Notes: generated from the sequence alone by a model not told the origin. A stretch of 64,000 bases of DNA from Acanthosoma haemorrhoidale (GCA_930367205.1 OV884012.1:153279405-153343404); one strand, 5' to 3'; positions 1 to 12,515 are shown, numbered from the stretch's first letter. A program made the numbers and translations.

Positions 1-757
1 AAAGTGATATGGGGTAACACATATAAATATTCTGTAAACATGTTTCACTGATTGAAGTCTACTTAACTATCATAAATAATTATATTATACAAAAATAAAA
101 GCAATGCGATTTTATATGTATTTGTTTTCTTTCTTTATTTTTTTTTTTTTACATTTTATTTAGTCTATAAGGAATAATAGTGCATAATAAATTTGAAAAA
201 GTTGCTTGCCCAAAGAAATATAATCATTGCTAATGGGATGAAATATTTAAAAATATAACTGGAAATCAATCGATTAAACCCGGAGACTAAGACAATTACG
301 TCTATACTACCATTCGGAACCTTCCAATTCTGTTTTAAAGATTTAGTGTTACATTAAAATTAGTTAGGCATTGGAAATATAACCAAAAACGCAATATTGT
401 TTCGTTTTAATCTTATTTTGGCGAAGAAGGAAATTTCCAACTATATATAGGAATCTCCAGCCCCAAATATTTCAAATATCCTGTTCAACCTAAAAATTAC
501 ACAATTGCACTAGTGAGCAACCAAGGTTGACTCCAGGTCACCTCAGCAACATGTTAGGTAATGGTGTAGTTTCAAGTAGGTGTCCCGCTAAATAGGTTGG
601 TTATTATGTTTGGCGGGAAATCGGGAGCGCCAGCATCTTCTTTGCTACAGTGACTCAGAATCCCCTGTTTTTACCTTACTACCATTAAGTGTTTTAAGCA
701 TTAACATAAATATTTAATTAGGTGTTAAGTGTCTAGTAGTGTTGTTTGTCATAATTA

Positions 758-3146
758 TTATGCTACATTGAAAGCGTTCATAAGATGGTAATAGGAGTAT
801 GAGCTGTTCATTACCTGTAAAAAATATTCATATTAAGTAGAGGCAATAAAGTATTTCATAAATAAATTAATAAACTTTAATATAGTACTTTAGCAAAAGT
901 ATCCATGTTGGCTGGAATGATACCTCCAGCCATTAGGATCATTGGCTTCTTAGTGACCTCTAAAAATATTCTGATGCTTCTCTTCACACCTTCATCGCAG
1001 TAGTACCACTTTATAGAGTACATTTTGAAACGTAGCTCCTCGCTCTAGCAAAAAGATATTTTGCATTATTCAAATTGTTTCAATATTTAATGTGTAAAGT
1101 CTCTGATTTAATCACGTTCCTCTTAACAATTTTTATGATTTTAAAGACGGATTTATAGAAATCTTGCTTCATTTTATTTCTTTATTTATCATCAGTTAAA
1201 CACTCATTGATTATAAGTGATTTTTTTAAGGAAATAAAATATGAGTTTAGCTTAAAGACATAGTAGAGTATAATAAAGAATATATATGTTAAACAGTATG
1301 TTACCGACCCTAAAGTTTATCCCTTCAGTCTCGTCAAAACCAAATCCTAATTCTGTACAACTCTTCAGGCCCTAGATCCTCGATAAGTATTTCCTTCTTC
1401 ATTGTCAGTTCTCTCCAATTAGTATAATTCTAAAATCACTCTACTTTAGATCATAAGGACCTTTCTAACACATCTCCTATCTTAAAGTAGAGCAGGTTTC
1501 TACCGTTAGATCCAGTTCTGTTATACCACATAGTTATAAGGATGGCACTCGATATTTTTTACCCAGTTGGAGACTAATAATTTACGTGGTCGTCAAAACT
1601 ACAATATACCATCCACACCACTGGTGGCCTGCCTATATAACCCGGGCGTCTTAGGGCGAATCACATAACACTAGCGCTTGCTGCTCTACTCAAACCATGG
1701 CCTTCTCATTCAACTACCTCTGCATCTCTCTCTCTCTTCCTAACCTCGCTATGTTTTAGTCTGGCGTTGTCAGACCCCACACCTTTCTAGTGGGAATCTC
1801 TGGCTTCGTGTTGCTAAAACTAGTAGCTCCTTGGAAGAGACCTCTCCCTCGCGGACGACGGTAGCTGTGGGCCTAAAAACTTTACCTAGTAGCGTCTCCC
1901 ACGACAATCCAGTCTGCTTCTCTCCGGTTCACACTCATCTTTGGGATCAGGACGGTTTTCGCCTACCCTTCGATACCGAGTGTGAATTCGTGGACATTCC
2001 AAGACCACATAAACTACCTAAAAACCTACCCTGTTCCTTTTTTCCTGAACATAGTTCTGACGACCCGACAACAATTAATGGCGTTATGATTTATTTAGTA
2101 CCTGAAATACCCGTGTAGTGTTGGGTAACATGGGATAGTTCATATAACATAATTAGTAGTTATAAATACCTTATTATTTCTTGATGGTGCTGGAAATTAT
2201 TTTTCAGGCACATGTTGTAACAATGGGAATATGTTTTATTGGCATATAGCTTTTCACTGGATAGCTTAAGTTTGTTCCCAAATTCCGTGGCTAGCATTTT
2301 TAATGATCGCTTTTCGAGGTTTTTCAAGGATTTCTGTAGGATTTTTATCTGCATACACAGGTGCTGTGTTGAAATCATGTACACATATCCACCAATCGCG
2401 ACAAATAATAAAATTGAGATCACCAATAAAATCTGAAGTAACGCAGTGACGTAATAAACAATAGGTTCGTCAGTCTCGTAGGGATAACGCCCGAAAGATA
2501 CTGGTAGGTTGTGGTTACCGTAAGATTCGAAGTCTTGTCGAAGTTAAAGTTACCGTACTGGTTGATTTGTTTTTCTAGGGAAAAGCAGAAAACTAACACT
2601 ATGCCCATTACCGCGCCAGGAACTGCATACAGTCTCTCTTTGCGCATCTCAGCCTGTAACTTCTGTGTATTGCATACGTAGGGTTCGGAGTAGTCAAACA
2701 AGTTTGTAGCAAGAGCCTTATGAACACTTAAGGTCTCTCTGCGTTTAAATTGTATAAAAATTATTAGTGAGATCGCTAACATCAACAGTATGCTGTAGTG
2801 AAACGCCTCGCCGAATAAGACTATGCTGCAATGAAAAAGTTGAGGAAGAGGCCTCACAAGAACAACATAATGGAATAACGAAAACCCCAAATATAACCCT
2901 AGTTTCAACATGATTACCATCGTACCACCCTTGCCTATTTTTGGGAACATCATGGTTATTGAAAGCCTTATTGGGAAACAGCCCAAAGTAGTGCTTCTTC
3001 ATGAAATCTTCAGCTATCACATCAGTCGGTGAATATATTCTATTGATAGCACGTGCTACTGAATCCACCAGCTTCATAGTATCTAGTGACAAAAGCCAAC
3101 TCGTATACTTCTCGTTTGGATCGCTAGCGTGAGACACACAAGTCAT
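758..3146 (-). pseudogene. Odorant receptor pseudogene (left copy, exons 1, 4 and 5 only)
   Basis: This is the mirror copy of the receptor at 41256-47047. Exon 1 is 3146-2170, exon 4 is 1044-889 and exon 5 is 814-758; the splice sites match those of the right copy. Exons 2 and 3 are absent, because the interval that should hold them has been replaced or deleted. Exon 1 also has a frameshift near 2980, just after the GLFP stretch, which splits it into two overlapping frames. The exon 4 family motif (EL-RF-MYS then KP then AGG) is still readable. Loss of two internal exons plus the frameshift make it non-functional as a receptor. Confidence 0.85.
1570..2130 (+). other. LTR-like segment with TATA box inside the left receptor copy
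   Basis: The segment holds a TATATAA box near 1634, a GC-rich promoter-like stretch downstream and an end in GGGTAACA. A shorter version lies at about 42260-42390 in the right arm. A 95-residue open frame (1831-2118) runs through it but resembles no family I know. It could be a solo LTR or another promoter-bearing repeat; I could not fix both ends or a target duplication. Confidence 0.3.
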
Positions 3147-3797
3147 ATTTTATTAAACTTGTATATGTATATGATGCAACAGTTAGTTGAATAAAAAATT
3201 GAAAGAGCCGTGTTCATTTCATGAGGATCAATATGGCATTATAACCTAGAAGAGAACAATAGAAGCTTGTAAAGTCATTTTAATTTTTATTGTCTTACTT
3301 TGTGTTTTAATTTAATTTTTACCGCAATTTTTATATGTACTGTTTATGCTTAAATTCACTGTATTCCTGCCACCCACAGCACGCTATCTACATACTGAAG
3401 ACTTAAGTAATTAAGCCTTCTAATTTTCAACTGTCCTCCGTAAGTCTATTTTCCATCCATTTACTTCTTGTTTCCAGATTATAGTATGTTTTGACATTTT
3501 TCTACATTATGACTGGTGTCCACAATGTTGATGACATTCCCTCCCCGGTTATGAGGGCGTATTCCTCTGATTCTTCCTCTCTTAGTTTCATCTAAGTTCG
3601 GTCATGTCAATCCATATATCAATATATCATATATCAACCAAAATCAATCCTAAAAAGATAACATTTCTGAAATCACCTGCCGTTCCACTTCTACCCTTAA
3701 ACTACTCTGTCGGTCCCATCGTTCGTGCCCCATTCCCCGGTTCCTGGTCTTCCCCCATGTTGACCTTATTAACACTTTTAATCCAAAATTAGTCACT

Positions 3798-4200
3798 CTG
3801 TTGGGGGGAGCGGCTCCTCGAAAATTGAGGAAGCAAATCTCCGTACCCGGACAAACTAGAATCACTCCCTTTCACTCCCAATTCCCGAAAACGTCGACAA
3901 ATAGTTAGGAGAAAAGAAAAAAATCGACCAACTTAAAGCCAAACAAAAGTTCAATCTATTGTATTGAAAAATTTCACAGGTTTTAATTAATCCCCAATTG
4001 AAAAAAAAAAACAAGCTTACAAGCAAAAATGACTGAAACTTTATTCAGAATAAAGAAAAACATTAATAACTGAAAATTTGGACATTTAAAAAATGAGAAC
4101 GAAGTATATAAAATACCAAAAAAAAAAACCCATCAATGTGAAAACAAAATAAAAAAGGGTTTTCTTTCTTTATACATATATATGTCCAATAAATGAAATA
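3798..4200. other. Gene-free AT-rich stretch
   Basis: It lies between the end of the inverted-repeat arm (the match stops after tcactc at about 3797) and the probable BEL LTR. It is rich in homopurine runs and shows no credible gene. Confidence 0.6.
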
Positions 4201-4812
4201 AGCGGAGCTCCGTTACAATAATCAATCAATCAGTATCAGTTACAAAAAAAAACAAAATCGATTTAAATCTAATGATCTAAATTTGAAGAAAGTACATGAT
4301 GTAAAAAAAAGAGAACATGTTCACGTCACCAGTTCTAAGTAGACGGGTAGAGTCGGCTTGTTGATGAGCGGCCACTTCTGCTCTTCTTCTCCCTTCTCGT
4401 GAACAACAATCACGGTGACGAGTGATGAACACCCAGTCCGAGTGTTCACAACGAGCGTTATAAAAATGATGAGTAGTGATTAGTACTCGACCAAAAAAAA
4501 ATGAGATACTTCGGCGAATCATCAATATTCGGGTGTGAGGGAGAGCATTTCTGTGTCCCCAAACAAAGCTTGAGCCGTACTGAGAACTTGTGCGTATGAG
4601 AAGACGAGACCTTGACCGCTAGCCATTGGGTGTAAACAAAAACTGGTTGAGCATTATCCTTTGTTGAGTGAAATTAAGCGATAAATTATAATTACAATCG
4701 TAATAATTACGCTTGTTTGTTTCTTTGGGCAAAAACTGTTGAAGAAAATTAATCAATACAAAAACTCAAAAAAAACATGAATGTTAGCATTAAAGTTAAT
4801 GGTTTTAACATA
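4200..4812 (-). repeat. Probable 3' LTR of the BEL/Pao element
   Basis: On the minus strand the BEL pol stop codon (about 4857) is followed by a G-rich tract ending in GGTGGGCGGTA and then TGTTAAAACC at 4812. That is the arrangement expected of a polypurine tract followed by an LTR beginning with TG. The downstream end is not clear and no 5' LTR is present in the window for comparison, so the left boundary is approximate. Confidence 0.45.
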
Positions 4813-4856
4813 CCGCCCACCAAAATTTTAAAGAAAATTTTAACAAGAACAAAATT

Positions 4857-7440
4857 AATAACCCTCATCTGGGAACAAAGGTGATAGGCGAGAAACAGAA
4901 CGAATATAATCACCTTTCACAGTGTGCACCTTCACCACAAGGACGTTACCATCCTTGCCCGGGTAGGTTTCTGTGACCCGGCCGGTGGGCCAGTGTAAAG
5001 GTGGAACTTGTGGATCTCTAAGGAGGGCTAGGGTTCCGACAGTCGGTAAAGGTGTTGTTTCTGTCCATTGACTCTATTGTGCAGTGTTGTAAAATAATCT
5101 TGTCGCCATTTCTTCCAAAAATTGTCTATACAAGATTGTAAAAATTGCCATCTAGAAAGGCGGGGTCGTGGTTCATCCGTCACATCTTGCTCAGGTGGGG
5201 CCAACAAGGGTGCTCCGATGAGAAAGTGCCCTGGGGTTAGACAACCGAAATCATCAGGCGTCGAGGATAGTGCATATAATGGCCGTGAATTGAGGATGGC
5301 TTCCACACGACTGGCAATTGTTGACAGTTCCTCATATGTAAGGGGTTGAGAACCGAGGACTCTAACAAGATGGAACTTGCAGGACTTAATTGCTGCCTCC
5401 CATAAACCTCCAAAATAAGGAGAATACGGCGGCATGAATTTCCATTCCACTTCCTTCAAGACTAAATCCCCCTTGATTTTGGAGCATACTTCACTCGAAT
5501 TCCACCAATCGTACAATTCCTTTAATTTCCGCGAGGCGCCAACAAAATTGGTGCCATTATCGGAGTATATGCAGCTAGCCAGCCCTCGCCGAGAAACGAA
5601 ACGATTGAGGCATGTCAGGAAAGCCTGGGTGCTCATCTCTGTCACAACCTCAATATGAATGGCCTTGGTGGCAAAACAGATAAAAAGACAAATGTATGAT
5701 TTACCCAAAGCAGCCTTTCGTCTATGGGATTCTTTTATGGCGAACGGTCCGGCAAAATCTACTCTTGTATTCAAAAACGGCCTGCCTTGCTCGAGACGGC
5801 TAAGTGGTAAGTGAGCCATGAGAGGGTTAATGGCTTTCACTCTAAGGCGATGGCATCTCGAACAGCTATGGACACGCAATCGAACCAGTCTTTTACCCGA
5901 TATTATCCAGTATTTTTGACGAATTAGTGATAACAAAAGTTGAGGTCCTGCGTGGAGGTAAGTTTTATGGAGATTACCCACCAACAGATTAACAAAATGA
6001 GACTTAGCAGGCAACAGTTATGTAATGCTTCGCATCTTGAGAAAGGGGTGCATGAGCCAGCCTTCCGCCCACCCTGACAAGACCGGCGGCATCGGTAAAC
6101 GGACATAAGGCTTTTAATTCTTTGGCCTTAGAGTCCAATGGCGTGATTTTAAAATATTGTTGTACTGAGCGTAGCAACATTGCTGAGGCATTTCTAGTTT
6201 CAGAGAGGGATAATTGGCCGCGGTAATTTTGTGAATTGGAACGTGAATTGTGAACAAAACGTAATAGGTACGCGGTCGTATTGATCAATTTGAGGTAAGC
6301 GGAAAATCTTTCAGTATATTCTTGAAACTCTTGCTCCGGAATGGCCGACAACAGAATGGATAAATCCTCAGCCTTTGTTTCCGGTAGCTTCGATGCATCT
6401 ACGGCTGATAGGTCGTTTAAAGGCCATTCACTTGAGGGGCCATGCAGCCAGTCGGGTCCCTCCCACCAGTAAGTATTGTTTACGAGTTCGGTGGGTTTCA
6501 GGCCACGGGAGGCTACATCTGCTGCATTGTCATTGGAATCTACATGATACCATGATTTGATAGATGAACCTTCCAGTATTTTTACTACCCGGTTGGCCAC
6601 AAATGTTTTTAAACGAGAAAATGGCAACCGGAGCCATGACAAAACAATAGTTGAATCTGAAAATAAAACCACCTTAGACGCCCTGCATGAAAAAATTACA
6701 GTTTTAAGCGACGTTAGAGTGTCCACTAACAAAACTGCCGCACATAATTCCAGCCTAGGAGTTGAAAGTGGTTTTAATGGCGCTAGGCGAGTCTTTGAAT
6801 AAAGAAGTCGCGATAAGCATTGTCCATTTGACAATTCAAAGTGGAGATATAAGACAGCTGCATAGCCCAACGAAGATGCATCAGCAAAGCCTGCTACAGT
6901 GACATTCAGAGGTTGATCTGAGAAAAAACAACGGGAAATGCTGATTTCGCCCAAACGAGGTAAACTTTGATAAAAAGCTTCCCATTTTTCGGCTGATTGG
7001 GGTGGTATTGGATTATCCCAATCGAGCTTTAATCCCCATAATCGTTGGAGAAAGGTTTTTGCTTTGAATATTACAGGGGAAAGGTACCTGTGAGGGTCAT
7101 ACATACGTGCTATTACTGACAAGATTCCTATTTTTGTGAGACGACACTCTTTAGATTGTACCTTGTATGACAAGACGTCCTTCTTAGGATCCCACTGCAT
7201 TCCTAATATTTTGACTACTGAGTCCTCTAGATTAGATAGAGAAACCGCAGATTCCGTATCCTCGGTTGGGACATTTTCAAGAAATTCAACGGCATTGCTA
7301 TTCCACTTCTTCAATTGAAAGCATCCTTTACCTAATAGGGCAATCAACTGATTTTGCAATTCTATTGCTTCGGAGATTGTATTGGCTCCTGTGAGAAGAT
7401 CATCGACATACATTTTGCGGAAAACGAAACTACGACACAA
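4857..7440 (-). pseudogene. pol: BEL/Pao retrotransposon pol remnant (RT end, RNase H, integrase)
   Basis: Reading leftward on the minus strand, the remnant begins in the reverse transcriptase at the catalytic YVDD (about 7410). It continues through RNase H (FADASSLGYAAVL, LFSDSTIVLSWL), then the integrase. The integrase has an H-x4-H / C-x2-C zinc site, the triad D (RVDFAGPF), D (YSDNGTNF) and E (GGLWEAAIKSCK), and a Pao-type C-terminal domain ending with SRLSPLFPDEG at about 4857. Two frameshifts break it: near 6004-6014, between RNase H and integrase, and near 5030-5050, before the C-terminal domain. Everything upstream of YVDD (gag, protease, most of RT) is missing, cut off by errantivirus E1 at 7441. 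The family assignment is secure; the element is dead. Confidence 0.9.
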
Positions 7441-8262
7441 TCGAGGAAATCATAGCTGAAAGATACTTCCGGGACAACAAACAATAGAACGATCAATTAC
7501 AAAAATACTAGGAATAACAATAAACAAAAACGAACAGCCAGAAAACAACAGAATATTTACGAATAGATTAATAACACTACGAGACTTCTAGTTCGTCGGA
7601 AGGACCGTTACAGACGACTCAAAAGAACAAATGCAAAAACATATGAAATGAACGCGTACGACGAATTGATAACTAACCACTGCATAAAGCAACTTGTACC
7701 AGAACTAAGAAACTTTGTACGGAGTAGTATCACAAATAATCTTCGTGACTTACAACGAACACTGACCACTTCCGCTATCGAAATAATGGAAGAAAGTTAT
7801 GACAAAACTGACAGACAAGGACCTAGACAACTATATAGCAACACACAACAAAGAAACCCCAACTATTTAGGAAAACATTATGATTCCAATTTTAGAAGAG
7901 CATGGGAACCTAGACAATAAGTATGATAAAACTATCAACAAAGACCTCAACAAAATTACACACGATATACACCTAATTATAAACGAGACTAGAACGAAAG
8001 ACATAACCAATGTTGGAAAGCACATGAACAAAGACAGTATTTCAATAGACCGCAACAACAAACTAGACAAAAAGACCAACAAGCAGAAAACCAAACTGTC
8101 TCATTGAGAACAGTTAGTAACAGGGTCCACCATACTGAAACAGACAAAGATAAACAAATCAGACAATTAACGGAAAGACTACAACGATTAGAAACCAGAC
8201 AAGACAATTTTTTAGAGCTAGGTCCGAACAATTGCGATCCGCCAGACCCGTATACGAACTAA
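7441..8262 (+). pseudogene. gag: E1 gag remnant
   Basis: Aligning by eye with the gag of E2 shows shared blocks. Examples are NLRDLQ-TLTTSAIEI against NLRDLKKALKTTAVRV, and a C-terminal block GPNN-PPDP-TN followed by a stop at 8260-8262. The first 200 bases are full of stops, and at least two frameshifts separate the readable blocks at 7648-7920 and 7880-8262. Gag forms the particle and binds the RNA. The last third is rich in Gln, Asn and Arg, as expected of a nucleocapsid-like region without zinc knuckles. Confidence 0.7.
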
Positions 8263-8339
8263 ACCACACGGATAACTTACCTAAACTCAAAGACTCCATA
8301 CTAGGAAAATAAAATAAAAGAAAAAAGAGACCAAATATA

Positions 8340-8880
8340 CTCGGAAAATAAATCAGAAAATAAAACAGAAAATAATTCGGAAAATCAAACAGAAAATAAT
8401 TCGGAAAATCAAACAGAAAATAAAATGAAAAATAAATGAAAAAATAAAACAGAAATTAAATCAAAAAATAAAACAGAAAATAAATCAAAAAATAAAACAG
8501 AAAATAAATCAAAAAAATAAAACAGAAAATAAATCAAAAAATAAAACAGAAAATAACTCAAAAAATAAAACAGAAAATAAATCAAAAAATAAAACAGAAA
8601 ATAAATCAAAAAATAAAACAGAAAATAAATAAAAAAATAAAACAGAAAATAAATCAAAAAATAAAACAGAAAATAAATAAAAAAATAAAACGGAAAATAA
8701 ATCAAAAAATAAAACAGAAAATAAATCAAAAAATAAAACAGAAAATAAAACAGAAAATAAATCAAAAAATAAAACCGAAAATAAATCAAAAAATAAAACA
8801 AAAAATAAAAAAAATAAATAAATCAAAATATAAATCAAAAAATAAAACAGAAAATAAATCAAAAAATAAAATAGAAAACC
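8340..8880 (+). repeat. 24-bp tandem repeat in E1 pol
   Basis: About 20 near-identical copies of a 24-bp unit made of A, T, C and G in the pattern aaataaatcaaaaaataaaa plus caga. In the pol reading direction the unit reads ENKSKNKT over and over, with scattered single-base changes that create stops. The array sits exactly where the protease-to-RT linker lies in the relatives. The long Phe/Tyr/Leu-rich open frames on the opposite strand are by-products of the repeat and not genes. Confidence 0.9.
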
Positions 8881-9058
8881 AACCAAATACATTAAAAATA
8901 AAGAAGACGAAACTAACTATATTGATGACAGACAAACTTTAAAAACATTAATCAGAACTGAACTCATTGACAACGAAACAACCAATAAACTAGTAAATTT
9001 AATTAGCCAATATGGCAAAATAATAAAGACAGACCAAGAAAAACTAAGATCAACAATT

Positions 9059-10310
9059 TTGATAAAACTCAAAATTAATACGACTAACGACAATCCTTGC
9101 TACACCAGAAACTACAGATACCCAGTACAATTGGAGACATTATTAAAGAAGCACATTATACGGAAGAGTAACTCTTCATATAATTCACCTGTATGGATTG
9201 TTCCTAAGAAACCGGACTCGTCAGGTATAAAAAAGGTACGAATGGTAATTGACTACAGGAAACTAAACGAAAAGACTATAAAAGACAAATACCCCCTACC
9301 AAACACAGAAGACTTACTGAACAAACTACAAAAAGCAAAAATATTTTCGACTATTGACTTAGCTTCAGGATTCCACCAAATCGAAATGGATCCAGACTTA
9401 ATAGCAAAAACGGCTTTCAGTACAGAAAACGGACATTACAAATACCTCAGAATGTCTTACGGACTATGCAACGCACCCCCAACTTTCCAACGTGCAATGA
9501 ATATGATGATTGCAAATATACCCAATACTATGGTATATGTCGATGACATCATCATATACTCCGACAAAATAGACGACCATCTCGAACATTTAGAAAATGT
9601 ATTCAGGAAACTGAAAGAACACGACTTATCAATTCAACTAGACAAAACAGAATTTTTTAAGACAGAATTACCGTTTTAGGACATATTGTAACACCTCAAG
9701 GACTAAAAACTAATGACCAAAAAATAGAAGCCATTACAAACTTACCTTATGCAAAAAATGAGAAAACTGTTAAACAATTTTTAGGAATGACTGGATATTA
9801 CAGGAGATTCATTAAAAATGACAATACTATTTCTAGACCCATATCTCAAGCAATAAAGACAAAAATTTATGATACCCCACAAATAAAACAGGCATGTGAC
9901 GAATTAAAAGCATTAATGACAAACTCCCCAATACTCTTATACCCAGACTGGAACAAATCTTTTACCTTAACAACAGACGCTAGTGACAAAGTTGTAGGAT
10001 CTGTACTATCACGAAGGACAAAGACGAAGTAAACCATCCCGTAGCTTTTGCTTCAAGAGTCTTACATCCTCCTGAACTTAATTACTCCACTATTGAAAAA
10101 GAACTTCTAGCAGTAGTATAGTCCACTCAGCACTTCAAACCATTCCTGATTATTACTACAAACAGACCACATACCACTCAAATGGATTTTTACAATGAAA
10201 AATACTAACACCCGTATCATGAAATGGATATGGAAACTTAACGAATTAGAATGTGACGCACAACACATATCAGGAAACACAAACTTTGTAGTGGACTTAC
10301 TATCAAGACA
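9059..10310 (+). pseudogene. pol: E1 reverse transcriptase and RNase H
   Basis: Ty3/gypsy reverse transcriptase fingers and palm are seen in order: SSYNSPVWIVPKK, VRMVIDYRKLNEKT, FSTIDLASGFHQIEM, YGLCNAPPTFQRAMN and the active site YVDD (about 9535). After a frameshift at about 9679 come GHIVTP-GLKT, FLGMTGYYRRFIK and the RNase H block TTDASD. A second frameshift follows at about 10030. The readable end is a DLLSRQQ block at about 10310, the usual end of RNase H, cut by the Polinton terminal repeat. Catalytic residues of RT are intact but the frame is broken twice. Confidence 0.85.
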
Positions 10311-10312
10311 AC

Positions 10313-10632
10313 AGTAGTACATAAAGGCGGGTTGAGCATGAGTACGAGAGAGATGACCTTGAAGGGTGTCGTATCGCGTTATAGATGATTGACCGTCCTC
10401 GGCAGGGCAGGGGGGTGACCGGACGGTTGACAGGAGAAGGGGGGGGGGTGTAATTGCGGGGAACGGGTGTGTCATTGGGAGGTGATAAAAGTAGATGAGT
10501 GTGTCAGGAGCTGCTAGATGGTAGATCTGACAACGTCGCATGGGGGGCGAGTCCCTGTGACGTACAGTGTCCTTGTGACGCACAGCGGGGGTGAGCCGCC
10601 TGTGACGCACAGTGTCCTTGTGACGCACGTTG
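10313..10632 (+). repeat. Left terminal inverted repeat of Polinton A
   Basis: The first 100 bases (AGTAGTACATAAAGGCGGG, then a block with TGACCTTGAAGGGTGTCGTAT) match the reverse complement of 38700-38805 with small gaps. The similarity continues more weakly through GC-rich runs, the block with GACAACGTCGCATGGG, and repeats of GTGACGCACAGTGTCC. At about 10632 coding sequence homologous to the ATPase of fragment B starts abruptly. Confidence 0.85.
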
Positions 10633-11255
10633 ATTCAGAAGGGAGACATAGTGCATTATTACCAAACACCATTCGAGCATCAATTTACGGACCTAGCGGT
10701 TGTGGAAAGACTAATATTATTATTGCACTTTTATTAAATCCAAATGGTTTAAAATTTAAAAAATTTTATCTTTTCGGAATAACATTACATCAACCTAAAT
10801 ACCAGTATTTAAAGAGTGTTATAAATCTTGTTCCTGAAATAGGATTATATGAATTTGAAGATGCAAATAAATTGCCTCAGGAAGTTGAATCCAATTTGGT
10901 GTGTATATTCGATGACGTCACTATGGAAAATCAAGATGTAATTAAACGATTCTTTAGTTATGGTAGTCATATGAACCTTGATTGTTTTTATTTAACACAA
11001 AGTTATGTTTGTATCCCAAGACACCTTATCAGATGTAACATTAACATTTTAATAGTATTTCCTCAAGATGAATTAAATTTGAAACATATTTACGAGGAGC
11101 ATGCGAGCACTCCGGATTTAAGTTTCACACTTTTTAAAGAGATGTGTTCATTATGTTGGAAAGAGCCTTTTAATTACCTTGTAATTGACAAGAGTAGGGA
11201 TCTGAATAATAGGCGTTTTCGAAAAGGAATCGATACATTCATTGTGGATATGTAA
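10518..11255 (+). CDS. Polinton genome-packaging ATPase (FtsK/A32-like), copy A
   Basis: This is an intact 245-residue frame. The P-loop (Walker A) GPSGCGKT lies at about residues 58-65. A Walker B-like VCIFDD follows at about residue 130, then a sensor-like LDCFYLTQSY at about 154. These are the marks of the A32/FtsK superfamily of packaging motors that drive viral DNA into the capsid. The first 37 residues are translated from the terminal repeat (GTGACGCACAG-type repeats) and do not match copy B, whose start at 61649 looks native. So either the true start is lost or an upstream start inside the repeat is used. The next gene begins 35 bp downstream on the same strand. Confidence 0.85.
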   Translation: MVDLTTSHGGRVPVTYSVLVTHSGGEPPVTHSVLVTHVDSEGRHSALLPNTIRASIYGPSGCGKTNIIIALLLNPNGLKFKKFYLFGITLHQPKYQYLKSVINLVPEIGLYEFEDANKLPQEVESNLVCIFDDVTMENQDVIKRFFSYGSHMNLDCFYLTQSYVCIPRHLIRCNINILIVFPQDELNLKHIYEEHASTPDLSFTLFKEMCSLCWKEPFNYLVIDKSRDLNNRRFRKGIDTFIVDM

Positions 11256-11289
11256 AGAGCAGTCGTGGTAGTGATTGTCATTAACAATC

Positions 11290-12427
11290 ATGGACCCAAA
11301 AGTCACTCGTGAGATTATAAAAACTAGTGAGATTTTGAAAAACAAATTTCGTTCATTCAAGCGTACTGTCCAGGATGTTGAAAAAGGTCAACAAGAATTT
11401 TTTACTCCCGTGCTCCATCCACTAGAAGACATTAAACAATCAGTAAAGTAGTCCCAGGCCACCCTCGCAGTGACACCAAGAAAAGTAAAAAGGAGAGATA
11501 CTAATGTTGAGGACGAATCACCTGATAAAAGCGGGGTAGAGTCTACTAGTATTTACAGGAAATCAACATTATTGCCAAAATTAATGTCTCACTACAAAAG
11601 AGCTACATCAGTTTCATCCGATGATACAAAAACTAGTACTATGCAAACGCCATTATCTCACTTAGCGGATCCCGCTCATGAAGTAAAAGTAGATGAGGGT
11701 AAATATGAGATAGAAGAAGCGCTATCAGAAAAAGTTAAAGAATATGCTCAAACTCCAAAGGGAGAAGCAGAATTTAAAGAGCACCTCGCCACATTTCTAA
11801 AAGAGAGAATACTTGGATAAGATGTTGAAAGGTGATAAGACACATGACTCTCGTTACGGCATTAGAGTCATGCCTTCTGGGGGATTAGCCATTGGTGACT
11901 CGACTGATGTTCAGCTTTTCGCAAACAGTGATGATATGTCTATTAACGATGTGGTTTATGAAGGAACACCAGGATTGCTGGAGCTACTCTACTTTAAAAA
12001 TCCTAAAGATTACACAGAGTACGACTTGGAAAATTATAATAATATTTTACTCTCAACCAATGCTCACAAAAAAGGGTATAGTGAAGAACAGGGGGTATTA
12101 GGAAACAGGTCTGAGAAATATAGAAATATCATATCGAAGTTATTTCCACCTCAAACTTTAAAACCTCGCCCCCCTTCCTCAACATCATCATTAGCTTCGA
12201 GCAGGCTAACTTCACTCCGTTCTCAACCTTACAAACGGGGATCTGGTCTTATGAGAGCCAATAAACCTCTGTATGAGTATTTGAACGACCCAAACGAACT
12301 AGTTGATCGTCTTAGGCTGCTAATGTCTTCAAGTTATGCAGGGCATGAAGGTCATCAAAACGAAATAGAATCGCTAATTGAAGAGCTGCGAGAAGAAAAT
12401 AGTATATTAATGTACATATTTTTATAA
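11290..12427 (+). pseudogene. Conserved Polinton protein of unknown function, copy A
   Basis: Homologous over its whole length to 62525-63656. The N-terminal part (MDPKVTREIIKTSEILKNK) looks helical. The middle is rich in Ser, Thr and Glu. The C-terminal third holds the most conserved blocks: GIRVMPSGG, GTPGLLELLY, YSEEQG and DPNELVDRLRLL followed by GHEGHQNEIESLIEELREE. I know this last pattern from many insect Polinton-type elements, always unassigned. Copy A has an in-frame TAG at 11449 and a frameshift near 11800, where a short stretch differs from copy B. The position directly after the ATPase is the same in A and B, which suggests co-transcription. Confidence 0.8.
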
Positions 12428-12515
12428 TGAGTTTCAGTACGTAGGTGAGCCTGAGAAGGAATCTGATGCGCTCACCCGCGGACATCTTAACAAAATACTC
12501 AAAGAGAAGTTATAG

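Larger units (their letters stand above)
1..3797. repeat. Left arm of large inverted duplication
   Basis: The first bases (aaagtgatatgggg) are the reverse complement of the sequence ending near 47802, and the similarity runs with interruptions to about 3797, opposite about 40577. Clear anchor blocks are 1-1290 (opposite 46500-47802), 1293-1600 (opposite 44113-44400), 2070-3250 (opposite 41160-42300) and 3490-3797 (opposite 40577-40880). The arms differ by many substitutions and by kilobase-sized indels, so this is an old duplication rather than a fold-back sequencing artefact. The arm may extend beyond the left window edge. Confidence 0.9.
7441..10312 (+). mobile_element. Errantivirus-like (Ty3/gypsy) fragment E1
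   Basis: This is an LTR-less piece of a Ty3/gypsy errantivirus related to E2 and E3. It holds most of gag (7441-8262), a Lys/Asn-rich 24-bp tandem repeat where protease should be, reverse transcriptase (about 9059-9679) and RNase H (about 9680-10310). It is bounded on the left by the BEL remnant and on the right by the terminal repeat of Polinton A. Env and both LTRs are absent. Confidence 0.8.

Noticed and set aside
1831..2118. 95-residue frame as a gene
   Set aside because: It lies in an LTR-like promoter segment inside a receptor pseudogene, absent from the other arm, with no family resemblance.
1..3797. Large inverted repeat as the terminal repeats of a giant transposon
   Set aside because: The arms contain exons and introns of a host odorant receptor and are unequal in length; the Polinton has its own terminal repeats further in.
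8409..8892. Long Phe/Tyr/Leu-rich open frames on the minus strand
   Set aside because: They are the opposite strand of the 24-bp tandem repeat; any frame of such a repeat stays open. Not a membrane protein gene.
10107..10628. 173-residue minus-strand frame in the left terminal repeat
   Set aside because: Low-complexity, repeat-derived (RHKDTVRHR repeats) and lies over the terminal repeat and RNase H remnant.
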